Assembly (NCBI RefSeq): GCF_004768545.1
Contig: NZ_CP038634.1
Location: forward strand, 1,550,001-1,614,000
Reading direction: 5' to 3'
Source of the DNA: Cupriavidus oxalaticus
Lineage (GTDB): Bacteria; Pseudomonadota; Gammaproteobacteria; Burkholderiales; Burkholderiaceae
DNA: 64,000 nt
Shown here one piece after another: positions 62,186 to 64,000 of this stretch. Each line of letters begins with the position of its first letter. Position 1 is the stretch's first letter. The position numbers and the translations under genes are program-made. A model generated the notes under the pieces. That model did no database searches. It was not told where the DNA came from and saw only the letters and a list, made by a program, of their open reading frames with translations.

Positions 62186-63051
62186 GTGCTAGTAGTTCTT
62201 GGCTATGTCGTCGTGGTTGTCGCGGTGCTTGGCGGTTACGCCATGACCGGCGGCCACATGGGCGCGCTATATCAACCGGCGGAATTCGTCATCATCGGGG
62301 GCGCCGCCTTCGGTGCCTTCATCGCCACCAACACCACCAAGGCCATCAAGGCCACCGCCCGCGCCCTGCCGGGCCTGTTCAAGGGCTCCAAGTACAAGAA
62401 GGAGCTGTACCTGGACGTCATGTCGCTGCTCTACGTGCTGCTGTCCAAGGCACGACGCGAGGGCATCCTGTTCCTGGAAAAGGAAATCGCGGATCCCGCT
62501 TCCAGCAGCGTCTTCAGCCAGTACCCGCGCATCCTGTCGGATCCGGTGGTGAGTGGAATTCCTCACCGACTACCTGCGCATGATGGTCAACGGCAACATG
62601 AACGCCTTCGAGATCGAGGCCCTGATGGACCACGAGGATCGAGACCTTCCGCCACGAGGCCGAGATTCCCGCCCATGCGCTGTCGCGCGTCGGCGATGCG
62701 CTGCCCGCCTTCGGCATCGTCGCCGCGGTGATGGGCGTGGTGCATGCGCTGGGTTCTGCCGACCTGCCGCCGGCCGAGCTGGGCGCGCTGATCGCGCACG
62801 CCATGGTCGGCACCTTCCTGGGCATTCTGCTGGCCTACGGCTTTATCTCGCCGCTGGCCGCGCGCATCGAGCTGCAGGTGTCCGAGAACGTCAAGGTCTA
62901 CGAGTGCATCAAGGTGGTGCTGCTCGCCTCCCTGAACGGCTACGCCCCGCTGGTCGCGGTGGAATTCGGCCGCAAGGTGCTGTACTCCACGGTGCGGCCG
63001 TCGTTCCTCGAGCTCGACGACCACGTGCGCGAAGTCAAGAGCCTGAACTGA
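62186..63051 (+). pseudogene. motA: motA with two +1 frameshifts
   Basis: MotA forms the proton-channel stator ring with MotB. The GTG at 62186 starts LVVLGYVVVVVAVLGGYAMTGGHMG, with the cytoplasmic charged part KARREGILFLEKEI. After DPVV the frame breaks: an extra base near 62553 leads to EFLTDYLRMMVNGNMNAFEIEALMDHE. A second extra base near 62637 leads to IETFRHEAEIPAHALSRVGDALPAFGIVAAVMGVVHAL, then PLAARIEL to the stop at 63051. Removing both bases gives 864 bases, 287 residues, the normal MotA length. It lies 24 bases before motB. Confidence 0.88.
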
Positions 63052-63075
63052 GCACGGCAAGGCAGGAGGCACCCC

Positions 63076-64000
63076 ATGAGCAGCGCACATGACATGCGTC
63101 CGATCATCGTCCGCCGGGCGAAATCGCACGCCAGGCCGCACGGCAACCACAGCTGGAAGATCGCCTATGCCGACTTTATGACGGCGATGATGGCGCTGTT
63201 CCTGGTGCTGTGGCTGCTGTCCAGCGCCAACAAGAAGACGCTGGAAGGCATCGCGGAATATTTCCGCATGCCGCTCAAGGTGGCTGTCGTCGGCGGCGAG
63301 AAAAGCAGCCAGTCGCCCAGCGTGATTCCGGGCGGCGGCATGGACGTCATGCGCAAGGACGGCGAGATCATGCGCGCGCGCGACAACGAGCCGAGCGAGG
63401 AGCAGCGCCGCAACGAACTGCAGGAAGGGCAGCGCCTGCGCGCGCTCAAGCAGCGCCTGGAGCAGATCATCGAGAACAACCCGATGCTGCGCCAGTTCCG
63501 TCCGCAGCTGCTGCTCGATATCACCAGCGAAGGCCTGCGCATCCAGATCCTCGATACGCAGAACCGTCCGATGTTCCGCACCGGCAGCGCCGCCGTCGAA
63601 AGCTATATGCGCACCATCCTGCGCGAGATCGGCCCGGTGCTGAACGAGCTGCCGAACAAGGTCAGCCTGTCCGGCCATACCGACGCGGCCAACTATTCCA
63701 ACGGCGAGCGCACCTACAGCAACTGGGAGCTGTCCAGCGACCGCGCTAATGCCTCGCGCCGCGAACTGATCGCGGGCGGCATGCAGGAGGGCAAGGTGCT
63801 GCGCGTGCTGGGCCTGGCCGCGACCATGCCGCTGGACAAGGGCGACCTGCTCGCACCGGTGAACCGCCGCATCAGCATTGTGGTGCTCAACCAGAAGGCG
63901 CAGGCGCGCTTCGAGGCCGAGAACGCCAGCGCCGCCGAGGTTTCGGTGTCGGCGCAGGCCGGCAAGGCGGCGCAGGAGATGCAGGCCGGTTTGGCCGCTG
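63076..64000 (+). CDS. motB: Flagellar motor protein MotB (3' end outside window)
   Basis: The first 308 codons of the stator protein MotB. The N-terminal part has KIAYADFMTAMMALFLVLWLLSS, the single membrane helix with the proton-carrying Asp. The plug and linker follow, then the OmpA-like peptidoglycan-binding domain with VSLSGHTDAANY and NWELSSDRANASRREL. The C-terminal Ala/Glu-rich tail runs into the window end. GGCAGGAGGCACCCC precedes ATG 63076. The reading frame is intact, in contrast to motA, flhC and flhD before it. Confidence 0.93.
   Translation, partial: MSSAHDMRPIIVRRAKSHARPHGNHSWKIAYADFMTAMMALFLVLWLLSSANKKTLEGIAEYFRMPLKVAVVGGEKSSQSPSVIPGGGMDVMRKDGEIMRARDNEPSEEQRRNELQEGQRLRALKQRLEQIIENNPMLRQFRPQLLLDITSEGLRIQILDTQNRPMFRTGSAAVESYMRTILREIGPVLNELPNKVSLSGHTDAANYSNGERTYSNWELSSDRANASRRELIAGGMQEGKVLRVLGLAATMPLDKGDLLAPVNRRISIVVLNQKAQARFEAENASAAEVSVSAQAGKAAQEMQAGLAA

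Noticed and set aside
1..64000. CRISPR arrays, rRNA operons, complete tRNAs or intact insertion sequences
   Set aside because: No regularly spaced repeats, no transposase genes and no rRNA- or complete tRNA-like segments were seen.

Overview
The window is about 64 kb of GC-rich DNA (high G+C at third codon positions throughout) with a gene repertoire typical of Burkholderiales. The set includes three Bug-type periplasmic solute receptors, TcuAB-type tricarballylate genes, a PcaR/PcaIJF set, a betaproteobacterial H-NS paralogue and an FlhDC-MotAB motility block. It most resembles the secondary chromosome of a Cupriavidus/Ralstonia-type bacterium; that genus assignment is inference from gene content, not from a search. 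No rRNA, tRNA, CRISPR array or intact insertion sequence was found.

Layout. 1-11.8 kb: the start of a MoxR AAA+ ATPase (cut by the window edge), a phytanoyl-CoA-type dioxygenase, a PcaR-like IclR regulator, a DHA2-type exporter with a divergent LysR gene, a small secreted repeat protein, YggT, MarR, a glycine-zipper lipoprotein, an acyl-CoA synthetase, a dienelactone hydrolase, a PLD-family protein and dodecin. 12.2-16.7 kb: sbcDC. 17.2-21.8 kb: pcaIJF (3-oxoadipate to succinyl-CoA plus acetyl-CoA) with an SDR and a Bug receptor, preceded by a promoter with a PcaR-box-like sequence. 21.9-26.8 kb: tcuR-tcuA-tcuB divergent from a Bug gene. 26.9-30.5 kb: FIST protein, squalene/phytoene-synthase-like enzyme, alpha/beta hydrolase, SixA-like phosphatase.

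30.7-43.8 kb is a sugar-acid catabolic island. It holds three LysR regulators of one subgroup, alpha-ketoglutaric semialdehyde dehydrogenase, a DHDPS-family dehydratase, an IlvD/Edd dehydratase, an enolase-superfamily dehydratase, a PdxA-family dehydrogenase, a Bug receptor and an ACS-family MFS permease. Together these read as a non-phosphorylative (Weimberg-type) pentonate route ending in 2-oxoglutarate, plus a second sugar-acid branch of unknown substrate. A DUF3016 gene sits among them.

43.8-51.7 kb holds small conserved genes, GNAT, a lipoprotein hydrolase, PadR, nitronate monooxygenase, a SnoaL-like protein, a tyrosine-recombinase-fold protein with degraded catalytic motifs, galE and an H-NS paralogue.

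52.2-64 kb is the motility/chemotaxis region. It contains a chemoreceptor remnant, a degenerate-GGDEF/EAL protein, a CheY-like regulator behind a FliA-like promoter, CheW, an Aer-like receptor, a second receptor sharing a near-identical 432-bp signalling segment, an unknown chemotaxis-linked protein, then flhD, flhC, motA and motB (cut by the window end). flhD, flhC and motA carry four apparent single-base frame disruptions within about 1.5 kb. This is either decay of the motility master locus or local sequence error, and it is the first thing to verify. I did not find a convincing wholly new multi-gene system. The most open questions are the PdxA/enolase branch without a kinase, the DPFTDGA-repeat secreted protein and the degraded recombinase.
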